From Pyrocephalus nanus (taxonomy: Eukaryota > Chordata > Aves > Passeriformes > Tyrannidae): DNA of 64,000 nucleotides. Made by a program: the position numbers and the translations under genes. The stretch lies in NCBI GenBank assembly GCA_038380795.1, contig CM076266.1, positions 27,974,145 through 28,038,144 of the forward strand, given 5' to 3'. Positions 63,501 to 64,000 of this stretch are shown here, one piece after another; position 1 is the first letter of the stretch, and every line of letters starts with the position of its first letter. The notes beneath the pieces were generated by a model, which did no database searches, had not been told where the DNA came from, and saw nothing but the letters and a program-made list of their open reading frames with translations.

Positions 63501-64000
63501 ATCTTTTGCATAAGATCCAAACCTGTTAGGGACAGGTTCCTTTGTATGCAATTGTAATTGGCCAACTTTGTGACTTAAGGGCAAGAAAGACTTAAGAAAT
63601 AAAAGGAATATAAATCAGATAGGGTAACAACCTACATCTCATTTTGAAATTAGATCTGTTTGCCTGAAACAAGCAGTCTTGGTTAATAAGTTTATGGCAG
63701 ACATACAAATAGTCAGGGGATATTTTTGTCCATAATATGAAAAAATTAAAAAGAACTGAGCAATGAAGGTCTAAGGAAATACTAAAAATAGCACGAAACT
63801 GTGACAGTCAATCATGGGACCAACAACAGTGCTAAGCATTGTACAGAAAGAGTAACAAATCATTCCTTCAGAAGATGCAAATTCCCAAATGTTTTGTAAG
63901 GTATCTGACTTTTTTGTCTGGAAGGACATTATGCCCTTGCAAAAAAAAAAACCTGTGTGTTTGGTACCGGCTTTGAAGCAAACAGCTTTCTCTGGCAGAA
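60563..64000. other. Unique noncoding DNA at the right end
   Basis: Short random reading frames only. A 112-codon frame at 60,615-60,953 has no recognised domain. One 9-bp hairpin lies at 62,608-62,628. No transposon or exon is convincingly seen. Confidence 0.55.
62608..62628. other. Perfect 9-bp hairpin
   Basis: GGCTAAAGT (62,608-62,616) and ACTTTAGCC (62,620-62,628) pair exactly around a CAA loop. No T-run follows, and in a vertebrate context it has no terminator role. Confidence 0.7.

Noticed and set aside
1..64000. CRISPR arrays, operons, phage or bacterial islands
   Set aside because: No regularly spaced repeats, no dense gene packing and no prokaryotic signals; all repeats fit vertebrate transposons or simple repeats.

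Overview
This 64-kb window is vertebrate nuclear DNA, almost certainly from a songbird-type (passerine) genome. Three signs point there: (1) repeated 5'-truncated CR1 LINE tails in both orientations, with the ATTCTATG-type 3' ends typical of birds and other sauropsids; (2) at about 44.45-44.59 kb, a short composite of a tRNA-Ile(AAT)-like head joined to a CR1-like 3' tail, the structure known for the passerine SINE TguSINE1; (3) short retroviral LTR remnants without any gag/pol/env reading frame. There are no operons, bacterial genes, CRISPR arrays, rRNAs or functional tRNAs. No open reading frame exceeds 121 codons, and most start and stop at random within AT-rich, intron-like or intergenic DNA.

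The main functional landmark is a CpG island at about 51.96-52.69 kb. It holds GC boxes, no TATA box, G-quadruplex-prone runs and an interrupted CAG/CTG repeat. The only strong splice donor inside it (GCG|GTAAGC) reads on the minus strand at 52,294, and the minus strand of the island core contains no ATG. The simplest reading is a promoter plus a 5'-UTR first exon of a gene transcribed leftwards, with much or all of positions 1-52,290 as its first intron or introns. I cannot name that gene.

Layout: 1-9.4 kb is unique DNA with decayed ancient repeats, a 24-bp perfect palindrome and simple A/C tracts. From 9.4 to 16.9 kb there are two MIR-like core-SINE remnants, one old CR1 tail and three exon-like segments (two minus or plus candidates near 12.6-13.0 kb and none identified by homology). 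From 17 to 28.2 kb the DNA is mostly unique, with a possible conserved AT-rich block near 20.8-21.2 kb. From 28.3 to 29.2 kb there is a solo-LTR-like segment followed by a minus-strand CR1. From 30 to 52 kb there are a MIR-like copy, another at 38.8 kb, the tRNA-derived SINE and one CR1. The CpG island follows. From 52.7 to 64 kb there are two further CR1 copies, a minus-strand LTR with ALV/ERVK-like polyadenylation architecture, and AT-rich unique DNA that may include conserved noncoding elements.

I found no evidence for an undescribed multi-gene system. The most useful observations are the leftward CpG-island promoter with its noncoding first exon, the tRNA-Ile/CR1 SINE, the two solo LTRs, the strand-biased A/C tracts, and a few exon-like segments that need RNA-seq or cross-species alignment to confirm or reject.
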